A stretch of DNA of 64,000 nt, from positions 502,937 through 566,936 of the forward strand of contig CM072526.1 of the NCBI GenBank assembly GCA_036898135.1. Direction: 5' to 3'. A program made the position numbers and the translations under genes. Below are positions 34,111 to 45,554 of this stretch, piece after piece; the first letter of the stretch is position 1, and every line of letters starts with the position of its first letter. Under the pieces are notes generated by a model that did no database searches, was not told where the DNA came from, and was given only the letters and a program-made list of their open reading frames with translations. The DNA comes from Oncomelania hupensis. Taxonomy: Eukaryota > Mollusca > Gastropoda > Littorinimorpha > Pomatiopsidae.

Positions 34111-34487
34111 CAGGGTGTTCCAAAAGTCTTGGGCACATTTGAAGTCCCCATATCTCAATTACTATGAAAGGTAGTAAGATAAAAGTTGTGCCATTATAAA
34201 GCTAATTACATTAAGTTTTTTGTAAAGCTGTTGATTTTTTTATTTCTTTTCAGACCCATTAATGGCGTTCACTCAACCAGAAAATGCTGGGACGCGTTTG
34301 GCAAGAATTTGACTATCGGCTTGATGTGTGTCGTGTGACCAATGGTGCTCACATTGAACATCTTTGAACATTCCATGTAAAAATTAAGATTACAAGCTTT
34401 TCGAATTTACCAGATGCGTTTTTATATCCTTAATAGTTTCGGAAATATTCAATGTCAAAATGTGCCCAAGACTTTTGGAACACCCTG
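34111..34487. mobile_element. Mariner-type MITE
   Basis: 377 bp flanked by TA (34109-34110 and 34488-34489). The ends are near-perfect ~31-bp inverted repeats beginning 'CAGGGTGTTCCAAAAGTCTT' and continuing 'GGGCACATTT'. There is no transposase. TA targets and 'CAGGG' termini are typical of Tc1/mariner non-autonomous elements. Confidence 0.92.
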
Positions 34488-34672
34488 TACTTTGAGCTCA
34501 ATTACTCGATAGCTAGGTTTCGAACATTGACTTTGAACTATAAAACTAGCTAATTCATTACAATTGAATTTCAAGAAGTTTTTCCTGATTGTGGATTTAA
34601 CTTTGAATTGTGTTTAATTGGAATTTAACTGATTGTCACTATTGTTGCATATTGTTGTGGGCATTCTGTTGT

Positions 34673-34900
34673 TAGTCAGGAGGCCGAAATCTGTAGCTGT
34701 TAAAAAAAATGCTCTGTTAAATATTTCGTGATAGAAGCATCCAACTGGTATAGATCGACAGTCTGGACACATGGTAAGATAACCTAGGTGGATGGACATT
34801 TCAGAAATGGTTAGTATGGCCGCCATGACAGTTTTAAAAATGGCTACCAAAATCTATCTGATAAGTCCTATTTCACCATGTTTTTTGGCATGCAGAATCC
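34673..34900 (+). repeat. Left terminal inverted repeat of Academ-like element
   Basis: Pairs with 44735-44914. The outer 16 bases are identical and the inner part is interrupted by small gaps, so homology is stepwise. It may extend as subterminal repeats. Confidence 0.8.
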
Positions 34901-35839
34901 AAATATGCAAACTAAATTAACTTTTGATAGGTGTGTTGTGGTGTTTTAAATTGCAGGTGTTAAAAAAGGACACGTTGAAGATGGTTTGTGGTGCGATTTT
35001 TTTTATTTATTGGTAATGTTATGCATGATTACAAAGATGGTTAAAAATCAGATAATATGAAAACAAGAGACCATTAAAGAATGAAATAAAGCAATATGAA
35101 CCGATTTTGGCATTGTTTTAGCAAATAATACACCTTTGCATTTTTTGTTTAACAAGAACATATGAAACAGAAAAAAGGGAATGTCAAGAAATAATCAGTT
35201 TCTATCAGATAAAAAAAATCTAACTCCAAATTAAAGAGCAATTTTGTAAGTTTGATTCCCAACACTTTTAACACTTTAACACAGAATAACATTAACAAAT
35301 CTTGAACAAAAGTCAAAATTAATGCTTTGTAGTCATGGTTTGTCAAGTTTTATGGACTGAAAGAAAACTTAACACAAAGTAATGACTTAGTATCTTGGTA
35401 TCAAGTTAAACATAAGTAATGTCTTCAGTAGTTTGGTAGTTATATTACCATTTTGCAGGAATGCTTAAACAATATGTCTGATCAAACTGAAAGAACACAC
35501 ATTTAGTCGACAAATGTAGGTGTCCTTGGATTTCGACAGTTTTTGCATAGGCATGCTTTTGTGCAACCCAGATTATTGGATGCACACTTGCAACGTTTTG
35601 TTGCACAAGATGCACAGCCACATGCTGTTAGCTCCAGACAAAGCATTCGTGATGGCTCCTGGGTCAGCAACATGGGCTCAAGAACTTCTGTTCCAGTCTC
35701 TGTCATCACACACTTCCAGCCACTGTCAACAACTGAAGGTAGATGAGGATGAGACTCAAGTGCTTAAGTGTTTGGTAGTGGGATCGCTTGATGTGCAATT
35801 GCAGTGCCTCCCGAGTGGGAGGCAGGTTTTCGATTGTTT

Positions 35840-36010
35840 GAGAGGGGGAGGAAGTCCGCTGGCAGCTCGGGTTCCGGGTCTTTGACAAAGAATCAAAGGC
35901 CCGGACCCCTTTCTTCCAAGCCCCAGCAGCCTCTCGAAACGGAGAACCGTTTCGGGGGGTTGATGGAACATGAAGAGATGGACGAGGGTCCAAAAGATAC
36001 AGAGACATAA
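35840..36010 (+). pseudogene. LINE copy C ORF1 C-terminus
   Basis: An open frame to the stop at 36008-36010, ending in 'KNQRPGPLSSKPQQ', 'ETENRFGGLMEHEE' and a short acidic tail. It matches 27480-27598 of copy B. No zinc knuckle is present in this remaining part. ORF1 proteins bind LINE RNA; only this tail survived truncation. Confidence 0.8.
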
Positions 36011-36024
36011 TTGTGCTCTCGGAG

Positions 36025-39000
36025 ATGAAACTTTTAGCATTATTTTACTTAATTTTTATGTCCATTTTACAATGGAACATCCGAGGGATAAGGGCAAATT
36101 ATGAGGAGCTATGCTGTCTGCTGACAGAGCATCGACCTGAAGTATTGGCCCTTCAGGAAACTCTCCTGTCAGAAAAACATCCTATAGATATTACTGGTTA
36201 TTCCTCTCTAGATTGTTTATCTTCTAGAGGCGTTTCACTCTTTATCCATAGAAATGTCCCATTTAATCCAATTTTACTTAATACAAGTTTACCAGCAGTT
36301 GCAGCTAGAGTATCTCTTTTTAAATCCCTCACAGTTTGTTCTCTATATTTGACACCATCAATAAATGTAACTAAAAGTGAACTTGAGAATTTGGTCCAAC
36401 AGTTACCTCCCCCTTTTTTGTTGTTGGGAGATTTTAATGGACGCTCTCCACTGTGGGGTAGTGATCGTACCGATTCTCAGGGTAAAATAATTGAAGACAT
36501 TTTAGACTCGTTAAACCTAGTAACTTTGAACGAGGGTGCTCCAACTTTTTCCTGTTCTAGAACTGCTTCTTTGTCCCACATTGATATATCGATCTGTGAT
36601 CCCTCCTTACTTTTGGATTTTAAATGGACAGTTTTAGAAGATCTCCATGGCAGCGACCATTTCCCGGTTTTATTAAAACATGATTCAGATAACCTTGAGC
36701 AAACTCATGGCAGGTGGAAACTGAAACAAGCTAACTGGAGTCTGTTTTCTAACCTGTCTGAGGCCCAGCTACGTGCTAAGAACCAGGAATTTTCAAAGGC
36801 CTTAGATCCAATACAGCTTTATACTGACATAGTTATTAACAGTGCCAAGGAGTCCATTCCGCAAACTTCGTCAAACCCTCACACACTTAAAAAACCCTGG
36901 TTTGACGATGAATGTAGAAAACTTCAGCAAGCTCGTAAAAAAGCTTTAAGAACTATGTTTTTACACCCAAGCACTGAAAATAAACAAAACCACCAACGTT
37001 TGCGAGCGCAATGCCGACAGCTCTTCAAACGAAAGAGAAAGGAATCGTGGAGAGGTTTCTGCTCCACGCTTAATTCAAAAGCGAAAACTGTCGAAGGTGT
37101 GGAAAGTAGTCCGCAAACTCAAAAATAGAAGTAACAAACAGGTGAGCCCATGCCTTACTGTGCAGGGTGACGTAATCGGAGATAAAAAATTAGTAGCTGA
37201 TCTTTTGGCTTCTTCTTTTGCTGCAAATTCTTCCTCTGAAAATTATTCTGTCCCTTTTCAAACAGTTAAAACCCGTAAAGAAAAACAACAGTTACATTTT
37301 ACCTCCGATAATTCTGAAGATTACAACATTCCGTTTTCATTAGTCGAGCTTGACGATGCAATTAACAAAAGTGCAGATTCAGCAGTTGGACCGGATGATG
37401 TACATTATCAATTTCTCAGACATTTAACAAGGTACTCACGGTCTCAACTGCTGGACATCTTCAATCAGCTCTGGATCACTGGCACCTTTCCTCCCTCCTG
37501 GAGAAAGGCCATTATTGTACCCATCCCTAAACCTGGCAAAGACCATACTAACCCGACAAACTATAGACCAATAGCCTTAACGTCTTGCTTATGCAAGACG
37601 CTAGAAAGAATGGTTTATTCTCGTTTACTGTGGTATCTAGAAACAAATAATATTTTATCCAACACTCAGTGTGGCTTTCGAAGTGGTCGAAGTACTGTTG
37701 ACCACCTGGTGCGACTGGAAACTTTTATCCGTAACGCGTTCGTCCAGGGTGAACATGTCGTTGCCATCATGTTTGATTTGGAAAAAGCTTATGATACCAC
37801 ATGGAAATATGGCATTCTTTCAGATTTACAAGAAATGGGTTTGAAGGGACATTTACCTCTGTTTATATCCAATTTTCTAACGGACAGACTCTTTCAGGTT
37901 AAGGTTGGGGGATCTTTGTCAGATATGAGGGAACAGGAGATGGGAGTGCCTCAGGGTAGCATCTTGTCTCCCTTGCTGTTTAATATTAAAATAAATAACA
38001 TTGTTCGTTCCGTTAAACGGGGAATTGAAAATTCTTTATTTGTCGACGATTTTGCATTGGTAGCCAAAGGTAAAACTTTGGCATCTGCAGAACGTCAGCT
38101 ACAGTTATGTGTCAAGGCCGTTGAAGACTGGGTTTTACAAAATGGTTTTAAATTTTCTGAAGCAAAAACTGAATGTATTCACTTTTCCCAACACCGGGGA
38201 ATTATTCAAGACCCTACTATTCTCCTCAATAAAACTCCAATAAAGGCGGTCAAACAAGTCAAATTTTTGGGTGTTATTTTTGATCAAAAGCTATCTTTCA
38301 TTCCTCATCTGAAAATTTTGAAAACTAAATGTCAACAGGCCTGCAATTTGCTCAAGGTTATCAGTGGTACAGACTGGGGTGCTGACAAGAAAACTTTATT
38401 GCTGTTATATCGTTCTTTAATTAGATCCAAGTTAGACTATGGTTGCATTGTCTATGGTTCTGCTAGAAAATCTTATCTTAAGATGCTAGATCCAGTTGCC
38501 CATCAGGCACTACGCATTGCTTTGGGTGCGTTTCGCACTTCCCCTTGTGAAAGCCTTTACGTGGAAGCTAACGAACCCCCGCTGGAGCTGAGACGTACAA
38601 AATTGTCAATGAATTACTATTTAAAATTAAAAACTGATCCTATGAACCCTGCTTATGACTGTGTTTTCAACCCAGATTTTGTTCAGAAATTTGAAGCCAA
38701 ACCTAACGCAATTCCTCCGTTTGGCATCAGAATGCAAGCTCATCTGGAAAAAGCAGGCATTGATGTTGCTTCCATCAACGACGATGAGCTTCGGACTGAA
38801 GCTCCCCCATGGAAATTATGTACCCCAAACATTAATTGGCAGTTGTCCGCTTTCCTTAAAAACAATACATCCGAAACCGTATATAACCAACTTTATTTAG
38901 AACAGTGTGCTTTATACCCAGGATATGAACAACTTTTTACAGACGGGTCAAAGAAAGGAGATTCAGTTGCTGCTGCGTCTGTCTCCGAGAGACACTTAGA

Positions 39001-39745
39001 CCAGCCTTTGCAACAGCGTTTACCTGATTTTTGTTCTGTTTATACAGCTGAGCTCAAGGCAATTCATTTAGCTCTGAAACAAGTTTATCAATCCAAAAGA
39101 ACCTCATTTTTAATCATGTCCGATTCATTGTCAGCACTTCAGGCTCTTTCCACGAGAAAGATATCACACCCTTTTCTGGCAGAGATCCATGACCTCCATA
39201 CACAACTTGTTTCTGAGGGTAAAAAGATAGTTTTTATGTGGGTCCCTGGTCACATGGGCATCCGCGGCAATATTGCAGTAGACAGGGCGGCTAAAGATGC
39301 TCTACATCTCGATTTCCCTCCAGAGATTTTCCAGTTTGTGCCCTACTCTGACCTACGTTGTATGACTGGATCTTATTGTAAACGACTGTGGCAGATTGAC
39401 TGGTCTAACCATGTCAACAACAAATTATTTCAAATTCTTCCCGATTTGTCCACTTCTTTGCCTAACTTTGCGTCCATTCGCAGAGAGGAAACAGTGTTAT
39501 CTCGCCTTCATATTGGGCATACTTATGTCACCCACAGTTTCCTTTTAAAAGGAGAAGAACCACCATGGTGCTTTGCATGTGATCAATCTTTTTCTGTTCG
39601 CCATTTTATGTCTGAATGTGCTGATTTGATTGAGGAAAGGGAAACATATTTTGGTTCCATACCTTTCAAAGAGATTTTTAAAGTATGTAATGGTCAACAT
39701 CTGTTTCAATTTTTACATGATGTTGGTTTGTTTTATCGCATATAA
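36025..39745 (+). pseudogene. LINE copy C ORF2: endonuclease, RT, RNase H
   Basis: ATG at 36025, or 36058 ('MSILQWNIRG'). Endonuclease boxes: 'QWNIRGIRANY', 'LQETLLS', 'LLGDFNGRSPLWGSD', 'GSDHFPV'. RT: 'NYRPIALTSCLCKTLERM', 'GFRSGRSTVDHLVRLE', 'AIMFDLEKAYDTTW', 'GVPQGSILSPLLFN', 'LFVDDFALVA' (F-V-D-D). RNase H catalytic residues are visible in 'FTDGSKKGD', 'TAELKAIHLAL', 'IMSDSLSALQAL' and 'GNIAVDRAAK'. A C-terminal Cys/His knuckle 'CFACDQSFSVRHFMSEC' follows. One extra base near 37088 splits the gene into two frames (to 37128 and from 37097). Otherwise it is open to 39745, so inactivation is minimal. Confidence 0.93.
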
Positions 39746-39789
39746 ATCGTATCGACATGTTTTGTTTAGTTTGGATTTTATTGTTAGGA

Positions 39790-39923
39790 CTGAATTTAGT
39801 GATTTGATTGAAGAAAGAGATTATATTTTTAATACATCAGTTTTAAAGAAGACTCTTAAAGAGATGTCATGTGAAAGTTTGTTTGGGTATTTAAGAGTAA
39901 CAGGTTTGTTTTTTAAGATTTGA
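39790..39923 (+). repeat. Diverged duplicate of ORF2 C-terminus in the LINE 3' UTR
   Basis: After the ORF2 stop (39743-39745), an open stretch ending at a TGA (39921-39923) reads 'SDLIEERDYIFNTS...GLFFKI'. It parallels the true C-terminus 'ADLIEERETYFGSI...GLFYRI' residue by residue over about 42 codons. The same codon framework is kept, with many changes. It has no start codon of its own. Confidence 0.8.
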
Positions 39924-39955
39924 ATCATTTTATAATATTTTAAGATAACGTCTCT

Positions 39956-40005
39956 CTGGTCCTGATTTGGCTCGGAAGAGTCCGCTGGACCTAAAGCAAT
40001 AACCT
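39956..40005 (+). promoter_or_regulatory. Conserved LINE 3' tail hairpin
   Basis: 'ggtcc...ggacc' closes an outer stem. Inside it, 'ggctc-ggaa-gagtcc' forms an inner stem with a GNRA-type GGAA loop. The same ~45 bases occur at 4056-4110, 61566-61605 and, diverged, 45376-45412. LINE RTs of several clades are known to recognise 3' stem-loops in their RNA. Here the role is inferred from sharing. Confidence 0.7.
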
Positions 40006-43000
40006 TGTATTGTATTGTATTTTCGATTGTTTTCTTCACACTGTGAAAGAGATCGCACCTCAGCTGCTGAGTAGAGGTGCAGTTCGTGTTTGGACAGTAG
40101 AGTTTACAGACGAATAATTCAACATCTGTCAGCACCTTGTCGTCAGGGAAATCTTCAGTTCCGAGAAGTTGTGGATTGCTGAGAAAGATGTTCCAGGCAG
40201 ACTTTTTTCCAATGCCAGCAAACTGGCTGGTACTGTCGGACCCTGTGATGGCATGAAACGTCAAAAGAGAGTTTCTCTGTTGATAAGTGATGTTGATGAG
40301 ATGAACAGGTACGAAGTGGTTCTTCCTCTGTGTTCCTGTTTGCATCCACATGAAGAGACTAAGTTGGGGCTGATGAGCAGTAAGCAGTACAAGGACATCA
40401 GTATCACGACTGACAACAACTGTCTGAATGTAGCCTTGCTCGCTGGCTTCTCTTGCGTGAAGCAGCATCCTTGAATCTGCTTCTTCGTGTTCACGAGAGG
40501 ACAGCTGTGTGACGTCTCTCCCTGTTGATGTCCAGACCTTGGCTGCATCTGCGAATCCACCACTGAGAACTAGTTCTCTTCCTGGTTCGTTCTCGAACTT
40601 GCTTGCCAGGTCTGTACAGAGAAAGTCGGTCAAACTGGCTTTGTTTTCATCCACAGAGATGAATCTGTTCATTTTCCAATTGCTTGACTTCTTGACTGCA
40701 CGTTTCTCTTGATGGCCTTCCTCCCTTCATTTCTTTTTGTCCGTGCTGTTGATTTGATAGTCAACTTGTTGTACCGGTCAAAGACCAGGTCAACCCTTGT
40801 GCAGGAATTGGAGAAGAGCTTGGTAACTTGCTCTGCAAAATTGTCACTCCATTCCCCGAGTGTTTTTGCCCCCATCCGATTTCCCAAGGTTTGTATCATC
40901 GCCATCCCATCGACTATGGTGCACGTTGGGTGAGGAGGTGGAGCAGCATTCTGTAGTAAGCCTTGCTGGAGGATTTTGCCGAGATCAGCTTTGTTTCTTG
41001 GCAGTCGCAGTCGGCAATCAGCAGTTGCTAGTGAAAGAGGCACTGGGCAAAGTTCTTTCTCCAACAACTTGTTGATGTCAACATCTCTTCCAGCTTCCAT
41101 AGCCGTAATGACTCGCCTGAACAAGTCCCTGTCTGCTTTCAAGGCAACCGTTTTCTCCTTTCCAATGTTGATTGCTAGAGTGTACATTGACTCAAAGGTT
41201 TTAAGATGTTTGATTTTCAGCCGGTCATGAAACTTTGTTGTCTTTTCCACAAGTCTGTCGTGCACGAACAATGACATTCTTTCCACTTTCTTCGGCTGTG
41301 AGCAGATCGTTTGTCACCACATCACTGGCAACATCACCAGTTGTGAGAGAGGTCAAGTCAGATGATGTTTGGGAAAATGGGTTGAATTTTTCCAACAAGT
41401 TGACGAGTTTTTGCTCGTGCTCTTGGTCTTGTTTCATTTTCATTTTCCCACAGTCTTTGTGTGCTTCATGTTCGTCTTCATCTGACAAATTGAACATTGT
41501 CTTAGTGTCTTTGGCCAACAGAGCCCGTTCATTGAAGTTTAGGCACCATCTGTCCTTGGCTGTGTCAGTTCGTGTGATGCCAACAAGGCCGCCAGCTACT
41601 TTCCCTGATTTGTTGACGTGTTCTATTGCCTGATCATCAGGTATCTGGTTGAATTTCTGCTTGGTTTCCTTTGTGACGAAGTCTCCAGCCATGAAGCCAT
41701 GATGTACTTCTGGTGCTGTCTGTGGCAACATCTTCATGTCAGCCAGGAAAACAGTTCCCCAGCGAGTGTAATGGTAGTGATCAAAAGCTCCAAACCATGG
41801 AAGCATCTCTGCAAAGGATGACAGAAACAGCTCCCAGTCTCCATCACGGAGAGAACGTGTGAACCTCAGAAGAATGGATACTAGTTTCATGTAGTTCCTC
41901 CAGTAGCAAAAGGTGGCTAGCTCGCTACATGATGCTTCAAACTCGTCAAAGAGAACTTTGACTTCGTCAGTCTTTGACAGCAGAGCTGTTACGGATGATT
42001 GGATCTCTTTGTCATCTTTGCCTGTGAAATCCTCGGCAACCTTTCTTGATGCAGCTCCCAAGTCTTCACTGATCACTCTTTCATTTTCTTCAGCCTATAC
42101 TTTAAAACTTGCCCATAGAACTGACCACAGTGCTTCCAGTGTGAGCTTGTGCACTCAGAATGCACGGTTCCACCCTTTTCCACTCATGGCGTTCTCTGCT
42201 GCTCCTTCTCCAAGGACGCCACTTTCTGTCCAGAGAGTTTCTAGACCCGACGAAGCCATGTACTCGCCTAGGACCTTGCAGAAGTTCAGCTGAGTATGAA
42301 ACCCTCCGAGCATGATGACAAAGCCCCGACATTCTTCTGGCTTGTCCCACTGCAGCATTTTCGCTTTGCAGTACAACTGCTCATCAAACGTGAGTACGGT
42401 GTACTTTTGCCTCAGCTTTTCTGTCATCGCTTTACAGTTCTGCATAACTGTCCATATTGTGGAGAATTCATGCGCTGGTGCATTTAGTATTGGCATTGGA
42501 CCAATTACAGTCACTGGTGGGTTTGACGTGCACACCTTCTGGTTGAAACCATTCCAACCTGGAACGACCTGAGCATTTGGCTGTTGCTGTCTAGCCTTAA
42601 TCCATGCAAGGTCTTGTGAGTTTGCCTCCAAAACCTTCTGGTCATTGGCCTGATACCAAGCCTCCTGTACTGGATGTGCAAAAACGGGTTCTGGCTTTGG
42701 GTTGGTCATGTCAACTTCTTGCACAGCAGTGATCTCTGGGGGTGCACGAAGCACTTTTGAGCGACATTTCTTTATCTGAATGTCCATATCTAGCTCCCGT
42801 GGTCCTTTGCACCTGAGAGCCACATACTGGCTGGCATGGAATGTTCCAGTGCCACTCAAAGTTTCTTCTAGAATGTCAATGTTGTCATTCGAGAAACGAA
42901 TGTACCCTTCGTTCGTTTCGTGCAAGAAATTCCTGGGAATTAACACGTTGCCCTGGTTTTGATACTGCTCAACCACTTCATTTGCAATAGCTGTGTCAGC

Positions 43001-44734
43001 TCGAAGGACAGTGTCATAGGAAACTGAGTGTCCAGCAGCATGGAGAAGTGTGACAAGGTCTTTCGAACGCGTGGCTTGGTGTACAGCAAGACCAATACCG
43101 AGATGTTTTGGGGTCAATTTTCTTCCTCTTGATGTTGTGAACACAATATCTTGACATATGCTGAGAACTCTGTTTCTGACTACAGTTTCCTCATCATCAT
43201 CATTGTCAACTAGCTCTTCATTGTTTTCTCCTGCGCAAAGAAGGTTGATTAACAAGTAAAGACTTTCTGGAACGACTTTCTTTGCATTGTCTTGGGTTAG
43301 TCCACCGACAATTTCATGTCCTGGAGTGTGTTTTATGTCATTGTGGATCTTCACTGCCACTTGATACACCCAGCTGAAAATCTCATCCTCATGATGTATC
43401 AGGCTGTGCATGTGTTCTTCTGCAAGAGGTTCATTCTCTTCATCAGTAGTTTCTTCTTCTGACATGTCCTTCAAGACAGTTCTCACAGCCTCATTGGTGA
43501 AAACAGATGGTACTATCAGAAGGGGTTTCTTTACGTCCAAAGGCTGTACAAATGCTACTTTCTCCTTGCCAAGAAATTCCTCCACCCTTTTTTTGAATAT
43601 GTTACTCCTGTACACACCAGCATCAACACCAAAATCTTGAGACAGTAGCTTTGCATAGTGATCCCAAACCGCCTTCAAAGTGAAAATGTGTCCGTCCGCC
43701 ATCTCCTTGTCAAGTTGGGTCAAGACATTTTCAAAGCAGATACATTCTGGTGTTTTAAACTGACCTTTCCCATCTTTTTGTTCATACTTCCTGCAGAAAC
43801 ATACGTAACAATAGAGATGGTATTTTCCCTCAGCGGCCATCATATCTGATACTCCAGCTAGCCGACAACGCATGGTCGGATCAAGCTGAGCAAGCGCAAG
43901 CATCTTGGTTGATGTTTTTTCAAATTCCAAGCTAGTAAGCTTCTTGCCTGGAATGTTCTTCTGGCAGAATACGCATGTGGACCAATCCACAGCACTTTGG
44001 GAAGACCTGAGTGTTTTTGATTCAGAGGCAACTGCAGAAGACTTAGATGTGGAGGGTTCCTGCTCGTCATTACGTGCAGCTTGTGTCTTTATGCGCAACT
44101 TCAATTGTTGCAATGTTTTTTTGTGAGTGAAGTCACAGAAACATGATTTGTGCCACTGAAGTTTCTGCAAAAGTTCACACTCAGCAGTACATTGCAACCT
44201 TTCGAGAATGTCAGCATATTTTTCGTCATTGTATTTTTGTCTCTCCTTTGCACTTTCAACAACAGTTTTGAGGCCAGCACTTGTTGCTTTTCGCCTTGGG
44301 TTAGACTTAGTGGTATTTTGAGGGTCTTGACAAAAGCAACACTCCTCCCAGTCAAAGTCATCTCCATCCCCACGGCCTCTAGTGCCAGTAGGAAACAGTT
44401 TAGTAGCAGCTTGCATCTCCTAGTCCTACAACAAACTATTAAGACCATTTGATTGTGTGTCTAGCTTTTATTCATTGTCTTGAGGTTAAAAGTAATGCTA
44501 ATACGAGTGTGTGTAAAAGTTAAAGCATAGTTGTTAACAGATTCCTTGTTAGATTAAGCAACATAACGGCGCTGATGAAGTTTTTAATGTTTTTAGCATT
44601 TACTAACAAAAGATCATATGAGCACTAATCTTATCACATTTTAGCATGCATTTTTTATTTCTGCGTACTCAAAAATGTATAAGTAGCAAAAATAAAATCT
44701 AATTTATCTCAAAAAACACCCGAGATAGGTTGTT

Positions 44735-44914
44735 TTTATCAAATAAGCGCAGCCATTTTGAAAACTGTCATGGCGGCCAAATAAGGCAAATTCAGAATGT
44801 CCATCCACCCAGGTTACATTAGTCTGTATCTATACATACTATCTAGACTGGATGGATGCTTCTATCACGCAAAATTTAACAAGTTGCATATATCTGAGTT
44901 CGGCCTCCTGACTA
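44735..44914 (-). repeat. Right terminal inverted repeat of Academ-like element
   Basis: Reverse complement partner of 34673-34900. It begins 'TAGTCAGGAGGCCGAA' when read inward and contains 'ggccgccatgacagtttt'. Bases 44417-44734 between it and the gene start hold AT-rich DNA, presumably the promoter/5' UTR. Confidence 0.8.
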
Positions 44915-45172
44915 TGTGTATAGTTCTGGGATTTTCAGTTAGACAAGGGAGGTAATTGTTTAGTAAATACCAGGTTGGGGGTCTTGATAGTGGTGGAGGG
45001 TGGTTTAGTATCCCATTTATCCTGTGAGCGCGTGTGTCATTGTTGAATAAAAGAGTGATTGTTCATCTGGCATTTTGTGTTAGTTTTTTTGTTGAGTTTC
45101 TATTCCTACCACTCGTTTGGGCTGAACGTCGCAGCACCCGCTCGGGTGACGCGACAGATATTTTGGGTCTGT

Positions 45173-45416
45173 ACCTTTTAATGAGATTTTTAAAGTATGC
45201 AATAGTAAACACCTATTTCAATTTTTACATGATGTTGGTTTTATTGCATATAAATCATATCGTCTTGTTTTGTATTCTTGGTTGGATTTTTTTATTGGTG
45301 AGACTGATTTTATTTACATCTTTTATCATATTTAAATGTTAACAGTTTATTCTGATTTTGCTTAGTTTTGTGTGGTCCTGATTCGGCTCATGGCAGTCTG
45401 CTGGACCCTATAAACA
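45173..45416 (+). mobile_element. 5'-truncated RNase-H LINE 3' end
   Basis: Begins with 'gagatttttaaagtatg' and 'atttttacatgatgttggtt', matching the ORF2 C-terminus at ~39670-39730. It then has a diverged 3' UTR without the C-terminal duplicate and a diverged shared tail ('gtcctgattcggctc', '45376'). Only ~240 bases; duplication not identified. Confidence 0.8.
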
Positions 45417-45554
45417 CTGAATATCTATCTAACTTTTGGAACTTTGTCCTTTTATTTCATTCAACATCACAGTATTAAATTTTGCTCATAGACCCAGGGT
45501 GGGCTGTATAGCCCCCCAAAAATGGGATTGCAGGTGATAGGGATACAAAAAAGC

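Larger units (their letters stand above)
35840..40019 (+). mobile_element. RNase-H LINE copy C, nearly intact
   Basis: Flanked by a perfect 13-bp duplication 'ttttcgattgttt' (35827-35839 and 40020-40032) lying inside the transposase gene. It contains the ORF1 C-terminus (to 36010), the complete ORF2, a 3' UTR, the shared tail (39956-40005) and a short 'tattgtattgtat' end. It is 5'-truncated within ORF1. Presence of endonuclease, RT and RNase H places it in the I-like superfamily; the exact clade is not determined. It is the youngest LINE copy of its family in the window. Confidence 0.95.
35503..44416 (-). pseudogene. Zinc-finger/XPG-like nuclease transposase, broken
   Basis: Read on the minus strand. 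44416-42155: 753 codons with two C2HC units (C26-x2-C29...H89-x2-C92 and C148-x2-C151...H200-x2-C203), then a large conserved region. The same phase continues through a TGA (~42155) and a TAG (~42100) to 41225. A one-base shift leads into 41286-40669 ('TCTIVDGMAMIQ', 'RVDLVFDRYNKL', resembling an XPG N-region). Another shift leads into 40672-~40033: 'HEEADSRMLLHA', 'VVSRDTDVLVLL' and 'GSDSTSQFAGIGKKSAW', matching the acidic residues and helix-hairpin of XPG/FEN nucleases. The LINE interrupts at 'KKTIE'. The frame resumes as 'NLPPTREALQLHIKR', shifts once more and ends with a Cys-rich module ('CGCASCATKRCKC', 'CTKACLCKNC') and a stop at 35503. Related long proteins occur widely in invertebrate genomes; I assign DNA-transposon origin from the flanking repeats. 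Confidence 0.75.
34673..44914 (-). mobile_element. Academ-like DNA transposon (with nested LINE)
   Basis: The ends 'TAGTCAGGAGGCCGAA' (34673-34688) and its reverse complement (44899-44914) open into diverged inverted repeats of about 200 bp. Shared blocks include 'gtgatagaagcatcca', 'ggtggatggacatt' and 'ggccgccatgacagtttt'. A 3-bp direct repeat 'tgt' flanks the element (34670-34672, 44915-44917). The only gene runs on the minus strand (44416 to 35503). The LINE at 35840-40019 lies within it; without that, the element is about 6.0 kb. Academ elements are known for 3-4-bp duplications and XPG-nuclease-bearing proteins, hence the name. The superfamily assignment is inference. Confidence 0.75.

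Noticed and set aside
40155..44452. Plus-strand ORFs across the transposase gene
   Set aside because: Shadows of the minus-strand gene in other frames.
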